The notes under the pieces are model-generated. The model was not told where the DNA came from. It did not search any database and worked only from the letters and a program-made list of their open reading frames with translations. 64,000 nt of DNA from Setophaga petechia (lineage: Eukaryota; Chordata; Aves; Passeriformes; Parulidae): contig JANCRA010000003.1 in assembly GCA_024362935.1 (NCBI GenBank), forward strand, positions 45,267,344 to 45,331,343, given 5' to 3'. The position numbers and the translations under genes are program-made. Positions 49,331-61,358 of this stretch are shown piece by piece. The stretch's first letter is position 1, and every line of letters starts with the position of its first letter.

Positions 49331-51040
49331 GTACTGTACATATTTCTTATTTTTAGTTTCATACTCCCTCCCCCCCTCTTCACAGCCCTTCCCTGCAACA
49401 GTATTTTATTACTGCTTATATAAATCCAGGTCATTTTCACAAAAAAAAAAAAAAATAGTGAGTCCTATTCTGTAATATTGAAATGGGGCTACAAGCTGTT
49501 ATGTAAATCACTATTAATAACAGAGTATTCAGGACATTTGCCTCTAAAAAGCAGGTCCTTCTTTAGAAGGCTGACTGGGACACAAAGGCTTTGAGCTCTG
49601 TCTCCTACTTTATCATGGGCTACCTGGGCATTTCTGAGCTGAGCATCTCATACCTCACTTGCACTTTTCAGTAAAATGGGAGTAGCAGAATATTTCCTTT
49701 GGTATTTTCTGCCTTTAGAAACAAAGAGTGCTTCAATGCAAAGCCTGCCTGGGATACTTTCAGCACAACAACCTTTCATCTCTCATCTTTACCCAATCAG
49801 CCTATTCACTTGGGATTTTTCATGAGTTTCCCAAGCCCCCACAGCCTTGTAGGAAAATCAGGCAGGTAGGTTAGTGAGACAGACAGAACAGTTTTCTTCA
49901 AGTATAGAGAAGGAATGCCTTGAGCCTCATCCTTTGCAGTAGCCTGGTTAAGAACATGGCAGGACACTAAGCAGGGACTGTCAGAAAGTCTTTTTAAGAG
50001 GAATCAAATTGTCTGGGGCAGTACACAGCAAGCAGCACCACCACTGATGAAGGCCAGGAGCAGAAAATTACTCCTCTGCACAGCCAGCCAAGAGGACTGG
50101 CTCTTCAGCCTTTGCAAATGGAAATCCCACAGCCTGCTTCCATGCAGAAGAACAGCACATCAAACTAGACAAAGCAAGCCAGCCAGGGGAAATAGCTTCA
50201 GGTCTCCACATAGAAACACACTTGTTTAAAAATACTACTGTTGAAGAGAAATTACTTAAAACTATCCCACAAATTAAAAACAACATAAGACTTCACACCA
50301 TCATCATCCCATTCTCCACAACTATTGTTTAAACATTATTTATTCCCAAGGGCTCAAGAAACAGACTTCTGGGGACAAAACTCTTTATGAAAATTTCAAC
50401 CAGCCATGATCCAAGAGAGCATTTTGCTATGTGCACAGTAGGGACACTATCACTAACTGGGCTTCACTAGGCTTTGGAGGAAAGCATTGTACTAAGAAAA
50501 AGAATTATTTCAGTGACAAGGTACAGGAGAAGAAATTAGTAAGCAAACAGGACTTTCAACATTGGAAAGAAATCCACATCACTAAAAAAAACCCAAAGCC
50601 ACAAAAAAACACTTCTCAGCTTCTTTGGTTAGTTCCTGTTGACACCACCAAAATTTCCCCCCAGAATTTAGAGAAAAATGTCTCCCCTTGAAATCTGAAT
50701 GACATACATTCATGTGGGTAAAATTAAACACTGAGCAAAAAGTCAAAATTCCAGAAACTGAAACTAGTACATTTAGTAGAAAAACTAAACTTTTCCTTTC
50801 TATTACTTTTTTCCTCCCAACAATAGAAACATTAAGTTTAGGATGAAAAGCAAGGTACCATTTTGCAGAGGACTGACAAAGTAAAATACATATTCTCTAT
50901 AACTTTCCCTTGGCCCTTACCCTCCAATTCTGTCTCTATGAAATCATATTTTATTATTTTTCTGCATGACACCTCAGAATCTCACGATAGGAACCTAATA
51001 CTGAGATATTGTTCTGAGTGATTTAAGCTTTTGTAAGGTT
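49331..51040. other. Non-coding stretch
   Basis: A C-rich patch (CTCCCTCCCCCCCTC) lies near 49364 and an A tract at 49441-49455. No gene or transposon identified. Confidence 0.5.
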
Positions 51041-51044
51041 TTAG

Positions 51045-51060
51045 GTGCCCGCGGGGGCAC
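51045..51060. repeat. GC-rich hairpin
   Basis: GTGCCC and GGGCAC are perfect inverted arms around a 4-base loop (GCGG). The hairpin is unusually GC- and CpG-rich for this neighbourhood. It opens a stretch (to about 51300) that is less AT-rich than its flanks and may be an old insertion. Confidence 0.7.
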
Positions 51061-53850
51061 TGATTATTAGAGAAACGGGAGTGAAAAAAAAGGAATGAAA
51101 ATAGAACTTGGAAAGAATGGCATTCTTAGGGAAGAATAGTTGGGGTCTAATGAGGAGCTGTACCTGTGAAACCTAACGGCCAGAACAGAATTGGCCATTC
51201 AGGGGGACTTGCTCAAAATAGTTCTTAGAGCAGGTTTAAGAGCAGAAGTGCTCCAAACCAATATAAAGTGCAGCTGCAGATACCAGTAACAAGTGCATGG
51301 GTTAGCAGGACCTGCTCCTCTGTTACAGATGCCCAGAGGCTATGGTCAGACATCCAGGATATGAAAATGGATACACCATATAATCAAGACCATAATGCCC
51401 ACAGCATTCACTTCCATTTAGCCTGCAGGCTTCTGAAAGTGCAGGGAAAAGTCTGGTCGATTATGGGAACTGGTATTATGCATGTATGGCCAAAGAGAGC
51501 AAAATTCTCTTATATGATAACACCACTTTTCATTTTTCATGAGTTTCCTGATTTACAGTGCATAACATACTGGTTTGAGCAGATGGATTTAGGAATCAAT
51601 TGGCTTGTGCACAAACTTTCCTCTTATTAAAAAAAAAAAAAAAAATCAGTATAATTTTCATGTGTGGATCCACACGAAGACTCAGAATGGAATGTCACCA
51701 ACTTTGCAGGCTGAACTATAACAACCTTAATAAAGATTCTGCCCATGCACCTCTGCCACCAGAGGTGAGGACTGGGTCTCACATGAAAAGTTCTTAAAAA
51801 ACCTAATTAAATCTGCTTGACTACTACCACTTACTGTCTAGAGTTACTATGTGCCTGCATATAAAATAGCAACTGCTAATGACAAAACCCCAGAAATCTT
51901 AGTAAAGGAGGTTTCTACTTTCTGAATGCAAGATGAGCTGTAGCCTCATAATGATTGCTATGACATTTATTATTAATCGCATATTTTTGGAAATAAATTA
52001 CTATTTTGAGGGGGGTTTTGTGCAACATTCAGTCTAACCCTTACCTGTCTACACTTCATACTCATGTTTGCAGTTTAACATGGGAAAATAAGTATAATAT
52101 GGTAGTTTTCTGTTCAGTTTCAAGCTAGACACACGATAACCATATGCACAACCTCCTGCAGAAACACAGAATGTGGGAGTGCTACCTGAACTATCAGCTC
52201 CTGGCCTCACAGGTGTACACTTCAAAAAATTCTTCCAGAAGAGGCTAAATCTCCATCTTGGAAACTGCACCTTTGGTCCACAGGGCTCATTGCAGGGGGT
52301 TCTAATCTCCCACTACTTTGACAGAGAGTTTTTGTTCCTGATTTTCAACCTGAATTTACTCATGGTCAGCTCATCCCGTTTGTTCCCTAGTGTTCAGTGT
52401 TCTTGAAGCTTCACTTCCTCTACTGTTCAATTTTTCTCCCTCTTCTTTCCTTCCTGTTTCCCTGCTGTCCTTGAGAGTTTCTTGGGTAAATTACTGTTTG
52501 CAAGGACCTACTTGAAAACAAATTATTCATTTCCATTTTGCACAATTATGCAAGTAATTTATTTAAGGATCCTGTTGAATGTGTGTACATATAACACACA
52601 CAATTGTTACTAGTTACTGAATTATCAAACAGCTCAACATGACACAAGCCAAAATAGAGACTTTATTTTTGTGTCAGTAAGAACACTTACACTCACTAAA
52701 ATGGGAAAAATATTTTTTTTGGTCTAAGTTCTGTTTATGGCAAAGTCTGACTTCAGGGTGGTTTCCTACCACAGTGGAGTCACAGAAACAAAGACTCTTC
52801 TCTGAATTATCTCTGCTTCTGGCAATTGTCAAAGAAAACACACTGAAATAACACACCATTCATTTGCCCCAGCAAGTGTCATGCCAGCAGCTCTTACTGC
52901 AGTGTCAGTCCTGGGCCAATGCTCAGACCTGTGAATAAGTTCCTGACACAAGTGTCAGTCCCACACCATCCTTCATTTTGAGAACTACCTTTGATAAAAT
53001 TAGCAGAGAGTGACTGTACATTCTTCTCTCCCTAAATACTGAAAAATCATTACAAGGAAACAAGGACATCCATAAAGTGGCAAAGGTTCAAAGCAGCATC
53101 TATAACAGGATGTAACCATTTCTCTATTATGGTCCCTGCTTGTAACCCTGGAAACTAACTGGTAGGACATGAAAGATGTACTAGAAAGTAAACTCAACTC
53201 TAAAACATCAGAAGCGAAGTTGAACTTCATTAGCCAATGTACAAGCCATCTTGAAAATATGGAAAAATTAAGCCCTGTGCATGGTTTGAGGCTTTATGAA
53301 ATTTACACCCTTAATATTTAAAATTATGCAATTGCTGCAAGGCCTCCCTCTATCTCTTTCGGAAAGTCTAAAACAAAACTTTCATTAAAGGAGACTGCAA
53401 GTTTGCCTGTGGAGCCAAATAGTTTCCTCATATCCCATTTGAGAAAGCTCTTATTTTACAGGTCAGCTCTGCTTACCACTCATGCCCATTTTGTAAGGAA
53501 TACAACTCATGCCAGCTAGACTAGGAGATGGAATGCAGTAGAATAAAGAGGTTATCCTGGTAATTTGGGAGAAGGGAGTTAATCTGACAGCTCCATCTGA
53601 TTAGAAAAATGTATATTTTACATTTTGAGAATTACTTCATTTCTCCCACTACAGTTTCTTTTTCTTTTTTTTTGTTCTTTCTTCTGTTCACCTTTCTCTC
53701 TTCTAATGCAATACTCTTCCCCTGACTCTGTACACTCTGTATAGTCCCCCTTCCACCCTGCCATGTGCTGTCTCACTGGAGACACTCATTTTCCTGTCCT
53801 TCTCTCTCTTTCAAGTGATTCCCACACAAGTGAGTCCTCCTTCCAGGAGC
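51061..53850. other. Non-coding stretch
   Basis: A poly(A) tract lies at about 51629-51644. A plus-strand frame of 120 codons (51268-51630) has no recognisable domain and runs up to that A tract, so a decayed retroposed copy cannot be excluded, though nothing identifies a source transcript. Confidence 0.45.
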
Positions 53851-53853
53851 ATC

Positions 53854-54570
53854 TCACTCCCACCATGCAGGGAAGGGCTTCCAGCCCAACAAGCACCTTT
53901 CATCACACACAGCACAAAGAACCCCTCTGGATTTCACACTGGATCTGGATCCAGGTCTCTGGATTTGCCCACCACTGGGGTGTCCCATGCAGTGTGAAGG
54001 TATCAGCAAGCCTTCTTCTCCAACAAGCCAGGTCTTTCCCTGCCAGGATGGAGAGCAAGTAAGAGCATATGATATCATACACAATAGTATGTCACTGCTG
54101 CTTTGATCCACCAGATTCTCTGGATATGGAGCCAGAAATAAACCCCAATTGTGTTCTTCAACCAGAGGTCTTACAGCCCACAGAAGGGATTCACAAATTA
54201 CCCTGCTCAGTAGGAGTTTTGGAGTGTATTTTCTAAAACTAGGAATTTTTCCATGGAGGGCAGCCCAAGAAAGAGAAGGAAAACCCAACACCCTTCCATC
54301 GAACCACAAATTCTGCTCCACTGAAGTGAGAACAGACTTCAGTCTCAAGCTATCATGTGTGATGCCCCTAGAAATCATTGACCAAATGCACACTACAACT
54401 GTTGTACCATTCTCTCTTCTCATATCCCCTCTTCTCACCAGGAGATGCTCTATGTGCTGGAGATTACACAGAATAAAACCCCTCTGTGCTCTCTCTCTGC
54501 GTATGCATCCAGAAGGGGTGGCTTTTGTCCCTTTCTGCCGCTTGAAAACAAAGAAAAGAATCTTCCCCAT
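53854..54570 (-). other. Unrecognised 238-codon open frame, probably not a gene
   Basis: This is the longest open frame in the window, starting with a methionine (MGKILFFVFKRQKG) and ending in ...KPFPAWWE. I see no catalytic motif, signal peptide, zinc-binding pattern, transmembrane run or similarity to reverse transcriptase, integrase, gag or transposase. It has six or more tryptophans and eleven or so cysteines with no regular spacing. A 142-codon frame is open on the opposite strand over part of the same DNA (54149-54577), which suggests a locally stop-poor composition. It may be a fragment of an old mobile element, a single long exon or chance. Confidence 0.2.
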
Positions 54571-54579
54571 TTATTGATT

Positions 54580-55990
54580 TCCAGAACCCTAAAGGTTTTG
54601 AAATAATGCCTTTGCCTTTCAAGCCAGAAGGGTTGGAAGCCATGGCATAGGAAACTGGCAACAAAGAAAACATTTTGTGAAAGCGTTCGCTCGGCAATTC
54701 AGAATCGATCTGCAGAGTGTGTTCCACTTATGCTTGCTTTTCACAGCCATTAGAGCAAGAAAGCTCTTTTTGCACTCAGGCCCTGCCAAGGGTTGGGAGG
54801 CTGCAGGCTGTGGCCTCGTGGGCTGTGCACACCCCAGCTCGTAGGGCAGCCTGGCAGAGCTGGTGCCTTTGCACAGAAAGGAGCCAAGGCCTGGGCGAGA
54901 AACCCACACTGGTTAAAGGGGAAAAGCAAACAAAAAGTCACGTCTTAGGGAATTTCTGTAAATCAGGACTATGCTCTCCAAGATAAGAAAAAAAGATGAA
55001 AAGGCAGATGAACCTTTCTTTACATCACCTCTTGGTTTATACCTGGTACTTGAAACAAAAAATTACAGCATGGAAACATACATCTGCCCCGAGGCAAGTA
55101 AGGGAATAACCATCTGTTTAACCCCTAATCAAGGCCAGCTCAAATTGCTCTATCACATCTACAACATGCAATCAACCACAGAAAATAAGTTATTTATCTC
55201 AATGATCTCCTGCAAACTCCACATTTTCTGTTGTAACCTGAAAAGACCGCCAAGATACTGTTTATTTATTTCCTAACACAGAGGCTGCTTCAATGGACCT
55301 TCCACAGGCAGAAGAAAAAACCAAACAAGCAACCCTTTCCCTGGTCACAGAGCAGACAACTTCCTCACTTCTGGAATGCAGGACCCCAAACTTCCTTGAC
55401 ATATCTCCTGCACATTGAGACAAAACAGCACAGGAAGGAGTAGCTGTTTGACCTCTCTCTCTGCTGACAATAAGCACAACAAACATATGGGATGTATCTG
55501 TGGTGAGAAGAGATGACAAATTCTTAATTTATTTAATGTTATCAGAAGCTGGAAGCATTCTGTGACTTAAAGGTCCCCTAAAAACTCAGGCTTTTGTTAA
55601 GAGATTATTTTATCACCATGGAAAGAAATGCATTCAGAGGTCTGTTGCCCTGAGACTTAGGAGAAGTGTCAAGTTACAACCATCTTCAGGAAATTAGAAT
55701 CAAAAGGAACTCAAAAGTACAGCTACTCAGAATCCATTTCCCTACTTGAAAATTTCTAGAGAAAAAGAAAAGAAGTGCATAGATTTCAATTTTTTAAAAA
55801 TAGATGTTTCTGTAACTAGTAGTCCAAAACTCCATGACAGGAATATTTGACAGCACTCCCTCATCTTTGCTCTGCAAGTTTTTATACCAGGCCCATAGCA
55901 CATCAGAGACCTTCATCCTTCACAGCTGCCACTCTTTTTCAGTAACCATTACCGAAAATATAAGAATATTGTAATAAAAATAAAATATAA
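54580..55990. other. Non-coding stretch, GC-richer at its start
   Basis: From 54600 to 54950 the GC is raised and overlapping frames of 60-96 codons are open on both strands. No domain or repeat family recognised. The remainder is ordinary AT-rich DNA. Confidence 0.5.
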
Positions 55991-56004
55991 GTATAAAATA
56001 TAAT

Positions 56005-56322
56005 ACATGAATATTGTAATTAACAATTACAATTTCCAGTCACTGGAAAGGCCCACTAAAGAGTTGGACATGTGAAATTCCATTGCAGCAACCAATTTGT
56101 AGGCACCTGATCTTCAAGGTGGAATCCATAACCCTAAATGGGTAGTGACTAAGGAAAGGTAATCTTATCAAAAAGACAGTCTTCAAAATCAGTGTCATTG
56201 TGCAGGGAGCTGCTAAAGCCATGGAAGGGTGTTTGCTCCCATTCTGCAGCTATTGCAGTGTAAAGTCCCAGGAGATGGGGAGAGGGTTCCATCTTCCATC
56301 CGTGGGGATCCCCATTGCAGAT
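56005..56322 (+). repeat. Interspersed repeat, copy A of an inverted pair
   Basis: The reverse complement of 61038-61358 aligns along this whole stretch. From GGAAAGGCCCACTAAAGAG to ATCCATAACCCTAAAT the two are almost identical, with one substitution seen. The rest is similar with substitutions and small gaps, including ACAGTCTTCAAAAT, CTGCTAAAGCCATGGA, CATTCTGCAGCT, GATGGGGAGAGG and CTTCCATCTTCCATCC. Copy A lacks 9 bases (TATACCTCT) present in copy B. The family is unknown to me. It could be an LTR piece, a non-autonomous transposon or a local inverted duplication. Confidence 0.9.
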
Positions 56323-56329
56323 GGGCTCA

Positions 56330-58120
56330 TTACTCATACATAAAATATTGAGTGTGACATCTATGTATTCTGCTGCATAATTTGTCACACAGATTCAAGT
56401 CAAGTCTCTTGTACTCTTTCTGACTATGCTGTAGAGGTTTTCAGCATCCCATTCACACTATTACTTGGTATTTTTCTTTAAGTTTGTTCCCTCTGTTGGC
56501 CTAGGAAACATCAATGTGACAATGAGCAAAAAGTAATTTCAAACATGTTAATTTCTACATTTGCATCGACTCACAAATATTCCAATTTTTACAGAAAAAA
56601 AGGTCATCATTAAAATACCATTAAACAACCACTGTTGTCAATGACTGTATTGGAATTTCAGAAGATGTACTGTTTCTCAGGAGAGTCCAGGTCATAGGCT
56701 TAAACTTTGCTCTCATCTCTAGAAGAACAAACCAGAAACCAGTTAAAGAAACCTGAATTTATGCTTTCTTTCTGACAAATTGTGACTGTGCAGAAAGATC
56801 TCTTTAATGCTTTGGTGCTACCACCATAATTAAACATCACAGATGTTCACTCAGATTTACAGCAACGCAAGTGTAATTTTCACCATGTCAAAAATACAAC
56901 ATTGTACTTCCTACTCATCCTCTGCCCACAGTATGACCACAGATGAAAAACAAGAGAGGGGAAAAAAAAAAAAAGAAAAACAAAAACCAAAAGCCTGTTG
57001 TGGGATCTGTCTCCTTGGGAAAAGGCTGGAATTTCAAGTCCTGGCACTATTTATGCATGCTGTGATTTCTTATGCACAGTCTCTATAGCATGAAAAAGCC
57101 TACATCAAATATGACCATCTTCTGAAGATTCTGTGTGGGTTTCGAAAAATCACTTTGCACATTCCAGTGCTCGTAGGTACCCACACTGAGTTATGAATAA
57201 CTCCCAACATGTCTCAAAGCCAGCAAGCCTCTGGCACTACTTCAGGATATTCCTGGCAAGAGAGAGTTTTCCTACAACCATCATATTAGACTCAGGTAAC
57301 ATTTTGGAAAAGGATATTCTACCTACTGAGCAATTTATTTTTTTTTTTTAGGAAGGGGTCACCCAAAGCACTCTTCTTTGTATATAGAGATATGCAAATA
57401 GAATTTTAATCCTGGTTTCCCCAGAAAACAAGGCTGATGCAATCACATTTGTTTATCTGTTTTTCAGCAAAGCTTCCCACATCAGCACATTTGCAAGTAG
57501 AACTAGTATCAAAGACATGTTGAGTGAAAACAGGCTGTCAATAGAAGGAAAAGTTCCAGGCTGGGCTTGTGCACTGGTCCCTAGAAAAGTTTACACTCGG
57601 GAGACCAAAATAATTTTCTCCTGTAAAAAAATATGGATGATAACCCTAGAGTAAAAACAGGGGATCTTTCCAAGCCATGGGAAAATGTCAGATTTCACTG
57701 ACAAGGACACTTTTTACAGTTCCACTGCAAACCAGTACACAATCATTCGTGTACTTCTGAAATTATTTGGTTTTAGCTTTCATGTTGTTCTTTTGTATCA
57801 GAGTAGCACAGCAATATTAGAGCTCAGAAACAGCCTGTTCTTGGTGTACTTGGGTATGTCTGTGTGCTTGCAAAGCTACTTCAGTGTTTGGGTTTTTGGT
57901 TTTTTCCCCGTTTGGAAAGAGAATTTGCACCAGATCCACCAAAAAGCAATCTGGGCAGACAGGTCCTGTGCATCAACCTCATTTATTGCACAGGCCTCTA
58001 GGAGACAGCCCACATCTTCTAGCTCCTTTATGCATAAACATTTTCTGATGATTTGTTTTTATAAAACGAATTTCAGTGACACTACAACTGGGCTCTGAGG
58101 CATGGAGTGAGATTTTTTGA
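56330..58120. other. Non-coding stretch between repeats
   Basis: A-rich tract near 56960-56975 and T-rich run near 57339-57350. The plus-strand frame of 137 codons at 57685-58098 has no recognisable domain. No further transposon identified. Confidence 0.5.
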
Positions 58121-58124
58121 GGAC

Positions 58125-58202
58125 TCCTGTGCAGGGCCACAAGTTGGGTTCAAACACTCTGATGGATCCCTTCCAGATCAGCATATTCTATGATTCTGTG
58201 AC
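58125..58202 (+). mobile_element. CR1 LINE 3' tail, plus strand
   Basis: Matches the last about 80 bases of a CR1 subfamily: CTGTGCAGGGCCACAAGTTGG, then GATGGATCCCTTCCAGATCAG, then the terminal ATATTCTATGATTCTGTGA. The repeated octamer (ATTCTATG/ATTCTGTG) is the CR1 hallmark. It is severely 5'-truncated and inactive. Confidence 0.9.
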
Positions 58203-58920
58203 CTTTCTTCTTTCTCAGTCAACGTAGTAAAATCAGTATGACTTGACTTCCAAAAAGCAAGGCCCAACACTAATGTTTTATAGCACAGAGGAGAAAGAAT
58301 CAAGAGCCTTAATTCACTCTTAAATCCCGTTTAGAGCTCTGAAAATACATCTATATTTGCACTCAGTTCTGGTTTTGCAGATAAGTGATAAAAACTCAGT
58401 TTTCTTCATGCTTTCAGCTGATGGTAGGCAGATTTTACATGGTTTTCTTCATCTGATTCTTACTTTAAAAATATATATATATATCCAGGAATGAATGAGA
58501 GCATTAGCCTCAACACATTCTGTACTTTATGCTATTTACTACCGGATAGCCCTGGAATATTTGCAGCTGGCTGTACTGTGTTTTGTACAATGTAGCTCTT
58601 TATCACGTTTTTTATCAAAGAACTGTGGTTTAGCACAGAATGAGGCAGAGATGCATTGAAGCTGTAATGTGGTTCAGGTTACCAGATTGCATTTTTGATG
58701 ATTTGGTATTAAAGTGCTCAACATACACACACAAAAAAAATCAACATTTAAGAAATGCAAGTGAGAAAAGCTCTAAAGGGAGACTGTATCAACTATACCA
58801 TTATGGAGATTTTGCCTTACTTTCTATATTAAAACAAGTAGCTTTGAATCAATACAAGTGACTCTCCCTATTATTTTCTTTCTGAGGCAAATCTTACACT
58901 AAACTTTTGCTAGCAGAAAG
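58203..58920. other. AT-rich non-coding stretch
   Basis: Contains an (AT)7 run at 58470-58484 and an A-rich run near 58732. Nothing else recognised. Confidence 0.5.
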
Positions 58921-58924
58921 TCAG

Positions 58925-59085
58925 GGGTGTGAGGACATGGGATTTGCAACCAGCACAGCTGTGCTGGCAAAAGGCCCTAACATAGATGTGGTTTTACTGG
59001 CAAAATTGAACTTTTGCCAGCATAGCTAATTTCTCTCCTGGGAGTTAGTTTTGCCAGTACAGCTGCGTCCAGACTCAGGATCACT
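58925..59085. mobile_element. MITE-like ancient DNA element with internal inverted repeats
   Basis: AGCTGTGCTGGCAAAA (58957-58972) pairs with TTTTGCCAGCATAGCT (59012-59027) with 15 of 16 matches in inverted orientation, and again with TTTTGCCAGTACAGCT (59049-59064), also 15 of 16. A further TTTACTGGCAAAA copy lies at about 58993-59005. The layout, the CTCCTGGGAGTTAG spacer and the GTCCAGACT end recall an old non-autonomous repeat seen across reptiles and birds ('...CTGGCAAAA... AGCTGCGTC...' type). I cannot name the family with certainty. Terminal repeats and target duplication are not clear. Confidence 0.55.
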
Positions 59086-61030
59086 GAGTTAGAGACATTT
59101 ACAGAGCTGCCTTCCAAGCATGGGCACTCTCTCAGCCTCAGAAGAACGCTGGTTTGTCAACACCTTGGGCTGATATTGCAACCATGGCTGTCTAACAAGG
59201 AAACAGCCAACAAAACAAAAGACTTACCTGGCTCCTCCAATGCTGCTTCCAGGGCCATGAAGCTCACTCCTTTTTTCTCTCCTTTCTTTCTTGTCCTGAC
59301 TCTTTGCTGTAGGGGTAACCCAGAATAACTAATTTAGAAGTTAAATTATCCTATTACCACCTCCCTCTCTGGCAACCTCAAGCACATCACCTTCTCCCCA
59401 TTCCCTCAATTTTCCATGAAGCCTTTGTGTTCCTCAGCTCAGCTCTGATTTCAGCTGATGCCTGTGATAAAAACTGCTATCAGCTGCAGTTCCATCACCT
59501 CGTTATGGTCCTTGCACAGCTGCCCGTCTCTCATCCTAAAGGACTTGTGCAGCATGGCATTTCTTGTGTGCTGCTGAAAGTGCTGATCTACTACCACCTA
59601 CACGCCCTTATTCAGCTTTTCTGTCTTTCTCAAGCATTATTGCTACCAGCTTGTAGTCCTCTTTCAAACTGGGATCTCTCCTTTTTCTGTGGGAAACAAT
59701 TGTGGCTCCTGCATCAGATATCAGGCAGGACTGCTCCCCCTGCACATTTAACACAGTATTCTGCTCTAGTCAGAGTGCAACTTTTGTAGTTTGATGATAC
59801 AGAATATAATTTCCCCTGTGCCTCTTCATCACTAAAAATCTGAAGAAGTTGCTCCACATGAGTGTCTGCAGAACAGTATTTTGAGTTTTCAATAGCTCCT
59901 CTGTCCTTAACCTTCAGTTAAAAAAACCACCATGGTATTATTCCTGCTGGTAAGGGAGAAAGACCAATTGTAAAATAAGGGATTATTTTACACCAAATTA
60001 AGTCCAAAAAAGTGGAATATTCTGTTTTCTACCACTACTAAGAGCGGACTTTAGTGAAAATGGAAAGCTGTCTCAAAAAGAGATTTCAGCATCTTAAGCA
60101 GTTGACAGCAGGAAAACAATGACACTTAAAATATTGAATGTTTTTCCTTGAAATATTATTTTCAATGCTTCTATGCTTAGCTGATTTAAACAACTATGAC
60201 ATACACTACCTTTTAAAAAACTGTGGTGTTCTTTCTTGTGATTTAAACTGACCAGCTTAAATATGTCATTTAACTTGAAGTTTTGATAATCAGAGAAGTG
60301 GGAAACTATAATTCCTAGGATCCTTTGAGGATGCCTGCTTTGGGGTTTGGTGTCATGCACAAACACACAGGCAACAATTAAATTCCAGCAGGGCACTTTG
60401 TTCTGTGTCAGCCACCACTGAGAGTAGCATAGCCAGCATCTCCAAAGAGCTCCCATACTCAGCAGCTGTAGAGCTGCTCTCAATGTTGCTTTGTTAAAGT
60501 CCCTCAGCACAGCAAAAAAAATGCCTTGGTTGCTGATGTCCTCTATCAATGAAACTTGTTGATTTTGTTTGTTTAAGAGTAAAAGTCTTGAGTGAGATTT
60601 GAAAATACATCAGGTAGTTAATAAAGGGCAGTTCAAAAAAATATTTTTTCCTTCCTAACCCAGATATGGAATTGTAGGTAATTTACAAAATTGTTCCTTA
60701 AGAGATCAAATTAAACTTCAGAAATGTCATAAAGAATTTCTGAGGAAATTATTTTCCTCAGAAATAAAGTATAAAAAACCCAAAAATAAATTAGGAACAA
60801 AGTATAGAACATAAAGAATTCAGCTCTGATGCCAAGCACCTTGCATTGGTTTTGGCACAGGGGTACAGAGATGACGGAATAGTGCTTGCCCTGACCTTGC
60901 AATTTTTATCACCATGACTAGGATAATCTCCCAGGAGATGAGCAATGTGTTTGCACATCATCTGGATGTGAACTGGCAAGCAGAGCCAGCCCCTCAGTGA
61001 GGCTGCACTCATCCTGAAAGGCAGCTGGAG
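59086..61030. other. Non-coding stretch between repeats
   Basis: Frames of 120 codons (plus, 59427-59789) and 151 codons (minus, 60094-60549) are open but show no domain or transposon resemblance. Nothing else identified. Confidence 0.5.
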
Positions 61031-61037
61031 GCACCAC

Positions 61038-61358
61038 TCTGCAATGGGGATCTCCATGGATGGAAGATGGAAGCCTCTCCCCATCCCCTGGGACCTGACA
61101 CCAGAACAGCTGCAGAATGGGACCCATCCATGGCTTTAGCAGTACCCTGCACAGTGACAGTTATTTTGAAGACTGTATTTTTTGAGAAAATTGACTTTCC
61201 TTAGTCATTACCCAGAGGTATAATTTAGGGTTATGGATTCCACCTTGAAGATCAGGTGCCTACAAATTGATTGCTGCAATGGAATTTCACATGTCCAACT
61301 CTTTAGTGGGCCTTTCCAGTGATTGCATTGTTTGATTTTTGTTTATTACAATATTCAT
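61038..61358 (-). repeat. Interspersed repeat, copy B of an inverted pair
   Basis: Inverted partner of 56005-56322. Similarity begins at about GCAATGGGGATCTCC and runs through CCAGTGATTGC to the ATTACAATATTCAT flank. The outer flanks do not align, so the shared unit is about 320 bp. The best-conserved 100 bases lie at the end farther from copy A. It carries 9 bases (TATACCTCT) that copy A lacks. Confidence 0.9.

Noticed and set aside
60094..60549. 151-codon open frame, minus strand, close to repeat copy B
   Set aside because: I considered a transposon protein, but no reverse transcriptase, transposase or gag-like motif is visible.
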